Assembly (NCBI GenBank): GCA_000403255.2
Contig: KE159573.1
Location: forward strand, 33,526 to 97,525
DNA: 64,000 nt
Source: Lachnospiraceae bacterium 3-1
GTDB taxonomy: Bacteria; Bacillota; Clostridia; Lachnospirales; Lachnospiraceae
Reading direction: 5' to 3'
Within the stretch, counting starts at the first letter, position 1. Every line of letters begins with the position of its first letter. The translations under genes and the position numbers were made by a program. Under the pieces are notes generated by a model that had not been told where the DNA came from, made no database searches, and was given only the letters and a program-made list of their open reading frames with translations. This document shows, piece after piece, positions 8,652 through 16,738 of this stretch.

Positions 8652-9537
8652 TTAAGTATCCCTGTCCTTTCTCTTTGATTACGTCAATAAGCTTCTTCAT
8701 TGTTTTCGTTAAAAATTTGTTTTCATGCCATACTACATAATTCTCTCTCACAAAACTCTCTTCCGGCATCTCACGCAATACAATTCTCCCTTCCTTTGCC
8801 AACTCTCTTACCCACCGCTCCGGTAAAAATGAAATGCCAAGCCCACATTGGACCGCTTGGATAAGGGCCTGTGGATTACAGCTTTCGAACACAGGAACTG
8901 TCTCTATGTGGTGCAGAAAGAAAAAATGTTCTAACAGGGAATGGGTTGTACTCCCTTTTTCCCTAAGAAGCAGTGGATATTTCTCTACATCGGAAGGAAA
9001 AATCTTTTCTTTCTCCGCAAGCTCATGTCCAGGCGGAAGAACAAGCAGCAGCTTGTCTGCAGCAAAGGGCTCCGCATGCAGCCCTGGCATACTGACAGTT
9101 CCTTCGACCAACGCCAGATCATACTGATTGTTCAAAAGGCCGCTTTGAAGCCCGTCCGCATTGGTGACTGTAGAAATAATCTCCAATTTGGGGTATTGTT
9201 TCTGAAATTGAAGCAACAGATCTGGCAAAAAAAAGCAGCCCAGTGTATTAGTGGCCCCAAGCCGGATTTTTCCAATCTCATCCCAATCCCGCAATTCCTT
9301 TTCCATTCTGTCAAATGCTTCCACAATATGCAAAGCATGCGCATAAAACTCTTGTCCAACAGCCGTACGGCTTAAGCGATGGCCAATCCGCTCAAACAGG
9401 CAAACGCCATAGTAGCGCTCCATTTCCTGGATGGCGCGGGTCACGGCTGGCTGGGTCATATTTAAAATTTCTGCAGCCTTTGTAATGCTTTCCAAAGAAT
9501 AGACCTGAAGGAAGATCTTCATATGTCGAATCGTCAT
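8644..9537 (-). CDS. LysR-family transcriptional regulator
   Basis: Probable regulator of the sulfatase and of the divergent ChrA/maturase genes. The N-terminal winged helix-turn-helix reads LESITKAAEILNMTQPAVTRAIQEME (about residues 14-39). The rest is a periplasmic-binding-protein-like effector domain (RLGATNTLGCFFLPDLL...). Length 297 aa is typical. ATG at 9537 has GGAG upstream. The position between divergent units is the classic LysR arrangement; the ligand is unknown, with sulfate, sulfate ester or a sugar as guesses. Confidence 0.92.
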   Translation of the reverse strand: MTIRHMKIFLQVYSLESITKAAEILNMTQPAVTRAIQEMERYYGVCLFERIGHRLSRTAVGQEFYAHALHIVEAFDRMEKELRDWDEIGKIRLGATNTLGCFFLPDLLLQFQKQYPKLEIISTVTNADGLQSGLLNNQYDLALVEGTVSMPGLHAEPFAADKLLLVLPPGHELAEKEKIFPSDVEKYPLLLREKGSTTHSLLEHFFFLHHIETVPVFESCNPQALIQAVQCGLGISFLPERWVRELAKEGRIVLREMPEESFVRENYVVWHENKFLTKTMKKLIDVIKEKGQGYLNE

Positions 9538-9597
9538 ATCTCAACTCCATTTACTATTTATGCCAAAATTGATATGATTACTATAAAATAATAACAT

Positions 9598-9626
9598 TTT
9601 ACATATATCATTGCAAGACTTATAAT
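9598..9626 (+). promoter_or_regulatory. Sigma-A-type promoter for the chrA genes
   Basis: TTTACA at 9598-9603 and a perfect TATAAT at 9621-9626, spaced 17 bp and 35 bp before the first ChrA start. The surrounding AT-rich intergenic DNA, with partly symmetrical GATATG/CATATATC halves, could hold the LysR operator. Confidence 0.65.
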
Positions 9627-9660
9627 AAAAATATATTTCAAATTTTAGGAGGCAGATAAT

Positions 9661-10221
9661 ATGTCAGGGAAAAAATTAATGCAGCTCTTTTTCAGCATGC
9701 TTTATATCAGCGCTTTTACCTTTGGCGGCGGTTTCGTGATTATCACACTGATGAAACAGAAATTTGTAGATGAACTGGGCTGGATCGATGAACAGGAAAT
9801 GCTGGATCTTGCCGCGCTGTCCCAGGCTTCTCCAGGAGCAATTGCAGTAAATGCTGCAATCCTTGTGGGCTGGCGCACTGCTGGAGCCGCCGGAATTACA
9901 GCCGCCGTTGCTGGGACTATACTTCCGCCCCTGGTCATCCTTTCTGTTATCTCCTTCTTTTATAGCTCCTTTCTTTCAAATCCATATGCTGCCCTGACAT
10001 TAAAGGGTATGCAAGCCGGAGTTGCCGCTGTAATCTTCGACGTGGTATGGAACCTGGGAGAAAATATATGGAAGGAAAAGTCAATCGCTAATATCCTCTT
10101 GATGGCCATTGCTTTTATCGCTGCCTTTTTCTGCAATATCAACATCATTTCTATCATTTTGGCAACAGCTTCCTTTGGGATCATCCGGGAAATTTTTCGC
10201 CGAAGGAAAGGAGAATCATGA
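9661..10221 (+). CDS. ChrA-family transporter, N-terminal-half subunit
   Basis: Half-size member of the chromate ion transporter (CHR) family, which in many Gram-positive bacteria is encoded as two genes. The motif FTFGGGFVIITLMKQKFVDE, near residue 20, and the later SQASPGAIAVNAA segment are characteristic. About five to six hydrophobic segments occur in 186 aa. AGGAGG precedes the ATG. It overlaps the next gene by 4 bp, so the two subunits are coupled. The family is named for chromate, but chromate is a sulfate analogue. Beside a sulfatase and its maturase a sulfate-export role is plausible; that is inference. Confidence 0.88.
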   Translation: MSGKKLMQLFFSMLYISAFTFGGGFVIITLMKQKFVDELGWIDEQEMLDLAALSQASPGAIAVNAAILVGWRTAGAAGITAAVAGTILPPLVILSVISFFYSSFLSNPYAALTLKGMQAGVAAVIFDVVWNLGENIWKEKSIANILLMAIAFIAAFFCNINIISIILATASFGIIREIFRRRKGES

Positions 10222-10790
10222 TTTACTTTCAATTATTTATTAGTTTTTTCCAGGTAGGACTATTCAGTATCGGAGGCGGGTATGCTGCCCTGCCTCTAAT
10301 CCAAAACCAGATCGTAGAACTGCACTCCTTTATGACCATGGGGGAATTTACGGATCTGATTACGATTGCTGAAATGACCCCAGGACCCATTGCAGTCAAT
10401 TCCGCCACCTTTGTTGGAATCCGCATTGCCGGAATCAGAGGCGCTCTCGCGGCAACCTTTGGATGCATTTTTCCCTCTTTAATCATTGTGTCTTTTCTTG
10501 CATTTCTTTACTACCATTATAAGGGGGCATCCTTGATCCAAAGTATACTTTCCAGCCTGCGTCCAGCCGTGGTCGCGCTGATTTTCTCAGCAGGGCTCTC
10601 CATCGCCCAAAGCGCCTTGTTCGCAGAAAGGGATTTGAAACTGCAAAATATAGACTGGGCAGGCGCAATTATTTTTCTTGCAGCATTTGTAATCCTGCGG
10701 AAACGAAAATGCAATCCCATCCTTATTATGGCGCTATGCGGGGTATCTTATCTGGGAATTAATATGTTATACTATTACTCCGGCGGTTAA
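10218..10790 (+). CDS. ChrA-family transporter, C-terminal-half subunit
   Basis: Second half of the split CHR transporter. It has the same signature as its partner (FSIGGGYAALPLIQNQIVE and AEMTPGPIAVNSATFVG), with about five membrane segments in 190 aa. The final codons (YYSGG and the TAA stop) lie inside the left arm of the inverted-repeat element at 10773-10934. The element therefore provides the C-terminus, which suggests the original tail was replaced or trimmed when the element arrived. Complete otherwise. Confidence 0.88.
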   Translation: MIYFQLFISFFQVGLFSIGGGYAALPLIQNQIVELHSFMTMGEFTDLITIAEMTPGPIAVNSATFVGIRIAGIRGALAATFGCIFPSLIIVSFLAFLYYHYKGASLIQSILSSLRPAVVALIFSAGLSIAQSALFAERDLKLQNIDWAGAIIFLAAFVILRKRKCNPILIMALCGVSYLGINMLYYYSGG

Positions 10791-10934
10791 ATATCACAGT
10801 ATCTTACTTGCTCAAATCTCCATCTGCTGCGTTGTCATCAATCGCTGTAGCCCTCGCTACAACTCAATCTTCCGCCTTGCATATGAAGATTTGCTCTGCG
10901 TAATTTACTACGATATTTAACCGCCGGAATAATA
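10773..10934. repeat. 162-bp imperfect palindromic (MITE-like) element
   Basis: The outer 23 bp at 10773-10795 and 10912-10934 are inverted repeats with one mismatch (core TTAACCGCCGGA). Pairing continues inward imperfectly (CAAATCT/AGATTTG, TGTAGC/GCTACA) to a short apex near 10855, so most of the element can fold into one long hairpin. A single arm (positions 21793-21815) recurs about 11 kb away, supporting a dispersed family. No ORF is inside. It separates the ChrA pair from the maturase gene and could influence transcription between them. Confidence 0.8.
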
Positions 10935-10956
10935 GAAAGAAAAGCGAGGACCCATT

Positions 10957-12123
10957 ATGCCACCGATTAGCGTATTAATCAAACCCTCTTCTGGTATGTG
11001 TAACATGACATGCGATTATTGTTTTTACTGTGACGAGACCCAAAAGCGGGCTCAGGAATCCTACGGGTTCATGAGTGAGACAACTTTAAAAAATGTAATT
11101 CGAAAAACCATGCTGCGGGCTGAGGGTACGGCCAGCTACACCTTCCAGGGAGGGGAACCAACCCTGCGGGGACTAGATTTTTTTGAAAAAGTCTTATCCT
11201 ACCAAAAACAATATAATAAAAACAAAATCCAGGTGTATAATTCCCTTCAAACCAACGGACTTTTGATCGACGAAGCCTGGTGCCGTTTTCTTAGAGAAAA
11301 CCACTTTCTGACAGGAATTTCGTTGGATGGAATTCAAAAAACTCACGACGCCTGCCGCCATAGCAGAAAAGACAATACCCCCACTTTTGACCGAATATGC
11401 AGATCCATTGCATTGCTGGAAACGCACCATGTGGATTTCAACATTCTCACCGTAGTCAATCAAACAGTAGCCCAAAATATCCAGGAAATCTATGCCTTTT
11501 ATAGACAGAAAAAATGGAATTATCAGCAGTATATTGCCTGTCTGGACCCTTTCCATGAACCTCATGGGCAAAACAGTTATTCCATACACCCAGAAAATTA
11601 TGGACAGTTCCTTACAGAACTGTTCCACTTGTGGTATAAGGACTGGAAAAAGAACCGACAGCCTTACATCCGCCAATTTGAAAATTATATAGGCATTTTG
11701 TTGGGACATTTCCCGGAATCCTGCGACCAGCGCGGCACATGCAGTATCCAATATGTAGTGGAAGCAGATGGCAGCGTATATCCCTGCGACTTTTATATGA
11801 TGGATGAATACTGCCTGGGAAACTTTAATGAAAACCGATTGGAGGAAATCGACGCAAAAAGAAGAGAAATCGCCTTTTTGAAGCGTTCCCTTCTTCTGGA
11901 TCCAAGCTGTAAGCTCTGTACTTACTATCCTCTATGTAAGGGGGGATGCCAGCGTAACCGGGACTGGAATCCGGAAATAGAAGCATACCAAAATTACTTC
12001 TGCCAAAGCTACCGCATGTTTTTTGATGCCTGTCTTGATGGGCTTATGGAAGTTGCCAACTCTCTTTCGCATGCTCCACATAAATTCTGCGAATTCCAGA
12101 ATATTCCCCAAGACCTTTTATGA
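10957..12123 (+). CDS. Anaerobic sulfatase-maturating enzyme (radical SAM, SPASM)
   Basis: Converts the active-site Cys (or Ser) of sulfatases to formylglycine without oxygen. The radical-SAM cluster motif is CNMTCDYC (Cys15, 19, 22), followed by the SAM-binding FQGGEPTL segment. The C-terminal part has the cysteine-rich SPASM region (CDQRGTCSIQYV, YPCDFYMM, CKLCTYYPLCKGGCQ) binding two extra clusters. Length 388 aa is normal. GAGGA lies six bases before the ATG. Its partner is presumably the Cys-type sulfatase at 7293-8651. The last 80 bp overlap the convergent cbiK gene on the opposite strand. Confidence 0.93.
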   Translation: MPPISVLIKPSSGMCNMTCDYCFYCDETQKRAQESYGFMSETTLKNVIRKTMLRAEGTASYTFQGGEPTLRGLDFFEKVLSYQKQYNKNKIQVYNSLQTNGLLIDEAWCRFLRENHFLTGISLDGIQKTHDACRHSRKDNTPTFDRICRSIALLETHHVDFNILTVVNQTVAQNIQEIYAFYRQKKWNYQQYIACLDPFHEPHGQNSYSIHPENYGQFLTELFHLWYKDWKKNRQPYIRQFENYIGILLGHFPESCDQRGTCSIQYVVEADGSVYPCDFYMMDEYCLGNFNENRLEEIDAKRREIAFLKRSLLLDPSCKLCTYYPLCKGGCQRNRDWNPEIEAYQNYFCQSYRMFFDACLDGLMEVANSLSHAPHKFCEFQNIPQDLL

Positions 12124-12838
12124 TACATTCCACCACATAGCCTGCGGTCTCAAAACGTCTCTGCCAGGAATCCTCATTTTCTCCTGACATATCGTAAATG
12201 GCATGATCTCCTGCCACCAACATAAATGGTGTTAAAAAAATCTTCTTTGGGTGAAATTCTCCCACCTGCTTTAGCAAAGTATCCAAGGTGGGATATTCCT
12301 CTACTGTTCCAAGAAATACGTTGGAATAACCCAAATCCTTCAGCATGTAATTCAAAGCTGCATAAACGGCATTGGCATAATGAGGCGTACCATGCCCCAT
12401 AAGAACCAGTCCTTCCTCCTTCGTTAAACCGGAAAATTCCTCCATCACCACCCGCAAAACCTGCCTTTGATCCTGTGTTGTCGTTAAAAGCGGATTCCCA
12501 AAAGAGATTGTATCAAATGCTTTCCCATAGGTATATACATCCTCCTTCATCCGCTCATTCTCAATCCCATTTATCAGATGAGTGGGCTGTACAATCACCT
12601 GTGTCACGCCATCTTCAAGCATTTGTGCAATGGCTTCCTCTACAGTTGGAATCCGAGTTCCATCTCGTTTCAGGAGCCTTGCGATAATCATTTTGCTTGT
12701 CCAGGCCCGGTAAAACCCATAGTCTGGAAAAGCAGCTTGGATATCCTCCTCAATGCGGTCTATCGTCTTTTTTCTGGTTTCCAGGAAACTTGTGCCAAAG
12801 CTCACCACCAAAATCCCTTTTTCTCCTGCTTTTTCCAT
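12044..12838 (-). CDS. cbiK: Sirohydrochlorin cobaltochelatase CbiK
   Basis: Inserts cobalt into sirohydrochlorin in anaerobic cobalamin synthesis, or into a related tetrapyrrole. The metal and catalytic residues known for CbiK are visible: His149 (MGHGTPHYAN), Glu180 (GTVEEYPTL) and His212 (VAGDHAIYDM). The early GILVVSFGTSF and the VQPTHLINGIENERM segments are also family hallmarks. Length 264 aa is usual. No other cobalamin gene is nearby, so it is either an isolated pathway member or serves another chelation step. The gene end overlaps the maturase gene by 80 bp in a tail-to-tail arrangement. The C-terminal GLGEYSGIRRIYVEH looks like genuine family sequence. Confidence 0.92.
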   Translation of the reverse strand: MEKAGEKGILVVSFGTSFLETRKKTIDRIEEDIQAAFPDYGFYRAWTSKMIIARLLKRDGTRIPTVEEAIAQMLEDGVTQVIVQPTHLINGIENERMKEDVYTYGKAFDTISFGNPLLTTTQDQRQVLRVVMEEFSGLTKEEGLVLMGHGTPHYANAVYAALNYMLKDLGYSNVFLGTVEEYPTLDTLLKQVGEFHPKKIFLTPFMLVAGDHAIYDMSGENEDSWQRRFETAGYVVECIIKGLGEYSGIRRIYVEHAKESWQLP

Positions 12839-12940
12839 TATTTTTCCATCCTTCCTTTTCTTTTGACGATACTATAGATTACCATAATTATAATCCCTCC
12901 TATCAAAATATTCCATATCCTTTTGGCGCAACACCCTCAA

Positions 12941-12965
12941 AAAGAAAAGCAACAGAGCTTTTTTC
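12941..12965 (-). terminator. Terminator behind yolD-like gene
   Basis: On the minus strand AAAAGC-TCTGTT-GCTTTT is followed by CTTTTT, directly behind the YolD-like stop codon. The stem is short (6 bp). Confidence 0.5.
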
Positions 12966-12977
12966 CTTGCTGCTATG

Positions 12978-13340
12978 TCACCTATGGGTAAATGATTTTA
13001 TTGTAAATACGTCTCCTTGCAAATCAAAAATATCATCGAAAGGCACTTTCGTATTTCCAATCTCTAATGCCTTTCTAACTTTGTCGATTCCAGACACCAC
13101 ACCTGTAATCTGTACATATTCCCCATCACAAAAATACTCTGCTGTAACAATATCCATCCTTTGAAGCTGATACAGCTTTTCATTCAACTCTGACTTACGT
13201 TCCTCTGACAGCTCTTTTTTCGGGACGATCATCCGCTCCTTTTCTGCCAACGCTTCCCGAAATCCTTTTAGGGCGTCAAAGGGCATAAACTGCTTGGCAC
13301 GGTTACTTCGTTCCATTTTAGCATGTACCTTACTCTCCAC
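12978..13340 (-). CDS. YolD-like family protein
   Basis: Small (120 aa) protein of the YolD-like family, often encoded with Y-family polymerases and thought to take part in SOS mutagenesis or its control. Typical features are the RSNRAKQFMPFDALKGFREAL segment near the start and the small beta-rich C-terminal part (ITGVVSGIDKVRKALEIG, VPFDDIFDLQG). The start is a GTG with GGAGG eight bases upstream. It overlaps the end of the polymerase gene by 11 bp, so the two are co-translated. No LexA-type operator was recognised upstream of the pair. Confidence 0.85.
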   Translation of the reverse strand: MESKVHAKMERSNRAKQFMPFDALKGFREALAEKERMIVPKKELSEERKSELNEKLYQLQRMDIVTAEYFCDGEYVQITGVVSGIDKVRKALEIGNTKVPFDDIFDLQGDVFTIKSFTHR

Positions 13341-14592
13341 TTTTATGCCCTCCGATCTGTCTGTTCCGTTGCATTGTAGTTGCCGCCTCTAGTAAATCCA
13401 TTCCTCTGACAAGGGCATTTTTTCCAAATCGCCGCTTAATTTCCAAAACTGCCAACTGTAGCTTTCTGTCCCGTTCCATGGCTTCATAGTCCGTAAACAG
13501 ATGATACTGCTCATAGACTTCACCCATAACGCCTTTACAGCTCAAAGTTACCTTGCGAATCGCCTGATCCTTTTCTACAATACTCTCATACACCTCCATA
13601 ACATATGGTATGATTGCCTGATAAGAATTGGCAGACGTAGGCAATGAAGCCGTTCCCACTGAAGGTTTTCTTTCCAGATGATAAGAATAGCCAATCCACA
13701 AAGAAACTGACCTTGTAGCCATCCCTCGCTCCATTAAGTCAAGGCATAGAGCATCTACCATTTCTCTTACAATAAGTTTGCATTCCTCAAAAGTGTAATC
13801 TCTCATAAGTATCTGACTGCTTGATAAAGAATTGTCTTTGGGCTTATATTCCTTAATATCCTTCATTTTAGCGCTTTCTCTTCCCCAGGCATGATCAATC
13901 AAAAGCTCTGCGTCCACACCAAACATGCGGTACAGCATATCCTCATCTGCATGGGCAATTTCCTTCATTGTCGTAATGCCCATTCCAGCAAGACGCTTGG
14001 CTGTTCCGGCTCCCACTCTCCAAAAATCCGTAAGGGGTTTATGGCGCCATAAATTTTTTTGATACATTTCCTCATTGAGATAACCGATATTGTCCTTCAC
14101 ATGCTTAGCAGTTATATCCAATGCCACCTTTGCCAAGTACAGATTGGTTCCGATTCCTGCGGTTGCTGTAATTCCAACTGTTTCCTTTACGTCAGCCATA
14201 ATTTTTACCGCCAGTTCTTTGGCTGTAAGCTGATAGAAAGACAGATATTCCGTAACATCTAAGAAAGCCTCATCAATAGAATACATATGAATATCTTCTT
14301 TTGCAAGGTACTTCAAATACACCTCATAAATGTCAGCAGAATAATCTATATACAGCCTCATTCGTGGAGATGCCATAATGTACTCCACATGCTTGGGAAT
14401 CTGGTACACTCTGCATCTGTTCTTTATCCCAAGCGCTTTCATCCCAGGGGAAATCGCAAGACATAGCGTTCCCTCCCCTCTCTCTGGATCAGCTACCACA
14501 AGATTCGTTGTCATGGGATCTAGTCCACGCTCCACACATTCTACGGAGGCATAAAAGGATTTTAAATCTATGCATAAATACATTTCCTCCAA
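13330..14592 (-). CDS. Y-family DNA polymerase (UmuC/UvrX-like)
   Basis: Translesion polymerase that copies damaged DNA at low fidelity. The catalytic acidic residues are in CIDLKSFYASVE (Asp9) and YSIDEAFLDV (Asp107, Glu108). The finger and little-finger regions follow (TATAGIGTNLYLAKVALD, GAGTAKRLAGMGI). At 420 aa it is the short UmuC/UvrX class, without a recognisable beta-clamp-binding tail. Two starts are possible: TTG at 14592 with GGAGGG six bases upstream, or ATG at 14583, where GGAGG is only two bases away. TTG fits spacing better. Coupled to the YolD-like gene. Confidence 0.9.
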   Translation of the reverse strand: MEEMYLCIDLKSFYASVECVERGLDPMTTNLVVADPERGEGTLCLAISPGMKALGIKNRCRVYQIPKHVEYIMASPRMRLYIDYSADIYEVYLKYLAKEDIHMYSIDEAFLDVTEYLSFYQLTAKELAVKIMADVKETVGITATAGIGTNLYLAKVALDITAKHVKDNIGYLNEEMYQKNLWRHKPLTDFWRVGAGTAKRLAGMGITTMKEIAHADEDMLYRMFGVDAELLIDHAWGRESAKMKDIKEYKPKDNSLSSSQILMRDYTFEECKLIVREMVDALCLDLMERGMATRSVSLWIGYSYHLERKPSVGTASLPTSANSYQAIIPYVMEVYESIVEKDQAIRKVTLSCKGVMGEVYEQYHLFTDYEAMERDRKLQLAVLEIKRRFGKNALVRGMDLLEAATTMQRNRQIGGHKSGE

Positions 14593-14634
14593 TCATTTCC
14601 CTCCAATCCTGCTGTTTTTCTTAGTATCTACTCT

Positions 14635-14666
14635 TTACAGGAATATTATTACATGGAACCTGTAAA
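14635..14666. promoter_or_regulatory. Inverted repeat upstream of the Y-family polymerase
   Basis: TTTACAGG (14635-14642) and CCTGTAAA (14659-14666) are perfect 8-bp inverted halves separated by 16 bp, 43 bp before the start. It could be an operator for stress control, but it does not match the usual GAAC-N4-GTTC LexA box of Firmicutes. Assignment is speculative. Confidence 0.3.
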
Positions 14667-14718
14667 TGTTGATTTCAGCAGAATATACATTAATCAAATA
14701 GTTTCATGTGTCAGCACA

Positions 14719-15126
14719 CTAGCTTGCCATTCCCCCAATCATCCCTGATGCCGTGCACAGAACCAATGTGGTAAAAAACCGTGACAGTTCCATATTAATT
14801 CCCTGTTGAAACACAATGGAACCAAGGGCCAAAATCAGAAAATAACACGCGCCCATAGCCATTCCCCACAAAAACCGCTTACTTTTCATGATTTTTCCAC
14901 CCAAAAATCCACCCAAAAATCCTGATAGTACATAAATCAACACAATTCCAATGGAGACAACGCTTTCACTCAGTTGCATTTTATAGAGCATCGCAGACAA
15001 AATCAGCAGCAACACCCCTGTCACCATATACATAGCCAACAGTATTTTCAAAATAGACAATACTGAGATATTTGGTTTCCCCTCTCCTGGCCCTCTAGCT
15101 GGCGTCCTCTGTAATTTCTTTTCCAT
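14719..15126 (-). CDS. TIGR04086-family membrane protein
   Basis: Integral membrane protein of unknown role, 135 aa, found widely in Clostridia and Bacilli (YrzE-like). After a basic N-terminus rich in Lys, Arg and Gly (residues 1-20) there are four hydrophobic helices. The second ends in the glycine motif LSGFLGGFLGGKIMKSKR and the last in ASGMIGGMAS. AGGA-rich sequence precedes the ATG. It stands alone between the polymerase operon and the divergently transcribed CorC-like gene. Function cannot be inferred from context. Confidence 0.78.
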   Translation of the reverse strand: MEKKLQRTPARGPGEGKPNISVLSILKILLAMYMVTGVLLLILSAMLYKMQLSESVVSIGIVLIYVLSGFLGGFLGGKIMKSKRFLWGMAMGACYFLILALGSIVFQQGINMELSRFFTTLVLCTASGMIGGMAS

Positions 15127-15301
15127 CCTTTTTCCTCCCTCCTGTGGATGTCCCTTTCCTTAAAGTCTATTCAGAAATAACTTATATGCCATTCTATTCT
15201 GCCTATCCCAAATTTATTCCTTTCCAACTGCTTATATGAAAATTCCTTGGCTCCTATTCTTTCCTCTATTTCTAAAATTTCCCTAAATTTGTGGGAATTC
15301 C

Positions 15302-15330
15302 TTGCAAATTCCCCCTGCTTCCGTTATATT
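15302..15330 (+). promoter_or_regulatory. Promoter for the CorC-like gene
   Basis: TTGCAA at 15302-15307 and TATATT at 15325-15330, spacing 17, ending 77 bp before the chosen TTG start. Confidence 0.55.
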
Positions 15331-15407
15331 AATTGGAAACGAGACTCAAAAATCCTGGAAGTCTCTGCCTGCCTATTGTATTTAAAGTATTGAAAGGAGA
15401 GATATAC

Positions 15408-16679
15408 TTGGACTCAAGTGACGTCATACAATTAATTATCATTATTATCTTATTAATGTTATCTGCTTTTTTTTCCTCTGCAGAAACTGCTTTGACCACT
15501 TCAAATAAAATCCGTCTCAGAAGTATGGCGGAGGAAGGTAACAAACGGGCAAAAAAGGTTTTAGAGATTACAGATGATTCTGGCAAAATGCTCAGCGCCA
15601 TTTTAATTGGAAATAATATCGTAAATCTTTCCTCTGCCTCACTTGCCACTACCCTGGCCACAAAGATTTTCGGGAATGCTGGAGCCGGAATTGCAACCGG
15701 AATTTTAACTATATTGGTTCTTATCTTCGGCGAAATTTCACCTAAGACCTTTGCTACCATTCATGCAGACAATATTTCCCTGGCCTACGCAGGAATTATT
15801 AGCGGAATTATGAAACTGCTAACCCCTGTCATTATTATAATCAATCAACTAGCCTTGGGATTCTTAAAGCTGCTGCGTGTAGACGCCTCTAGCGCCCAGA
15901 ACGCTATCACAGAAGATGAGCTCCGCACCATTGTGGATGTCAGCCATGAAGAGGGAGTGATTGAAACCGAAGAGCGTGAAATGATTAACAACGTGTTCGA
16001 CTTCGGAGATGCCCAGGCCAAAGAAGTGATGGTACCTAGAATTGATATGACTTTTGCTGATGTAAACAGCAGTTACTATGAATTGTTAGAAATTTTCCGG
16101 GAGGATAAATTTACCCGTCTTCCTGTATATGAGGATTCTACCGATAATGTCATCGGAATTATCAATATGAAAGATTTACTTCTCTATGAAGATAAAGAAC
16201 ATTTTTCTATCCGTAACATTATGCGCAAGCCTTACTACACTTATGAGCACAAAAATACAGCGGATCTTCTTCTGGAAATGCGTAAATCCTCAATTAATAT
16301 TGCAATTGTACTAGATGAGTATGGTGCAACCGCAGGCTTGATTACACTGGAGGATTTGCTAGAAGAAATTGTGGGAGAAATCCGTGATGAATATGATATA
16401 GACGAAGAAGACCCCATCCAGCAAGTCAACGACTTGGAATATATGGTGCAAGGTTCTCTGAGCCTTAACGATTTACGTGATATGCTGGATTTGGATTTAA
16501 TTTCAGAAGATTACGATTCCATTGGAGGCTATCTGATTGGACTTTTAGATCATCTTCCCGAAGTTGGAGAATCTATTACCACACCAGAAAAGATATATTT
16601 CCGTGTAGAAGATATGGAAAAAAACCGTATCCACAAGATTTTTATGCGGCTTCCAAAGCCTGCAACAGAAGAGGAATAA
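15408..16679 (+). CDS. CNNM/CorC-type membrane protein (HlyC/CorC family)
   Basis: Divalent-cation (magnesium or cobalt) transport or efflux protein of the CNNM type. The DUF21 membrane domain comes first (hydrophobic IIIIILLMLSAFFSSAETAL, then NIVNLSSASLATTLA). Two CBS domains follow (VMVPRIDMTFADVNSS..., VIGIINMKDLLLY, VLDEYGATAGLITLEDLLEEIVG), then the C-terminal CorC_HlyC domain. The start is set at a TTG six bases behind AAAGGAGAG, giving 423 aa and placing the first helix right at the N-terminus. An in-frame ATG at 15333 would add 25 residues without a binding site. Followed by a strong terminator. Confidence 0.9.
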   Translation: MDSSDVIQLIIIIILLMLSAFFSSAETALTTSNKIRLRSMAEEGNKRAKKVLEITDDSGKMLSAILIGNNIVNLSSASLATTLATKIFGNAGAGIATGILTILVLIFGEISPKTFATIHADNISLAYAGIISGIMKLLTPVIIIINQLALGFLKLLRVDASSAQNAITEDELRTIVDVSHEEGVIETEEREMINNVFDFGDAQAKEVMVPRIDMTFADVNSSYYELLEIFREDKFTRLPVYEDSTDNVIGIINMKDLLLYEDKEHFSIRNIMRKPYYTYEHKNTADLLLEMRKSSINIAIVLDEYGATAGLITLEDLLEEIVGEIRDEYDIDEEDPIQQVNDLEYMVQGSLSLNDLRDMLDLDLISEDYDSIGGYLIGLLDHLPEVGESITTPEKIYFRVEDMEKNRIHKIFMRLPKPATEEE

Positions 16680-16688
16680 TTTAAGGAG

Positions 16689-16723
16689 ACAGAAAGAATC
16701 CTGCTTTGCAGGATTCTTTCTGT
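16689..16723. terminator. Strong bidirectional terminator
   Basis: A 16-bp perfect stem (16689-16704 with 16708-16723) around TTT, lying between the convergent CorC-like and sfsA genes. Confidence 0.85.
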
Positions 16724-16738
16724 TTCACTATGGATTTC

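Noticed and set aside
12839-12977. A cobalamin riboswitch upstream of cbiK
   Set aside because: The gap is only 139 bp, contains the terminator of the YolD-like gene, and shows no B12-box-like sequence.
14593-14718. LexA box upstream of the Y-family polymerase
   Set aside because: No GAAC-N4-GTTC-type match was found; the only symmetric sequence is TTTACAGG/CCTGTAAA, which does not fit.
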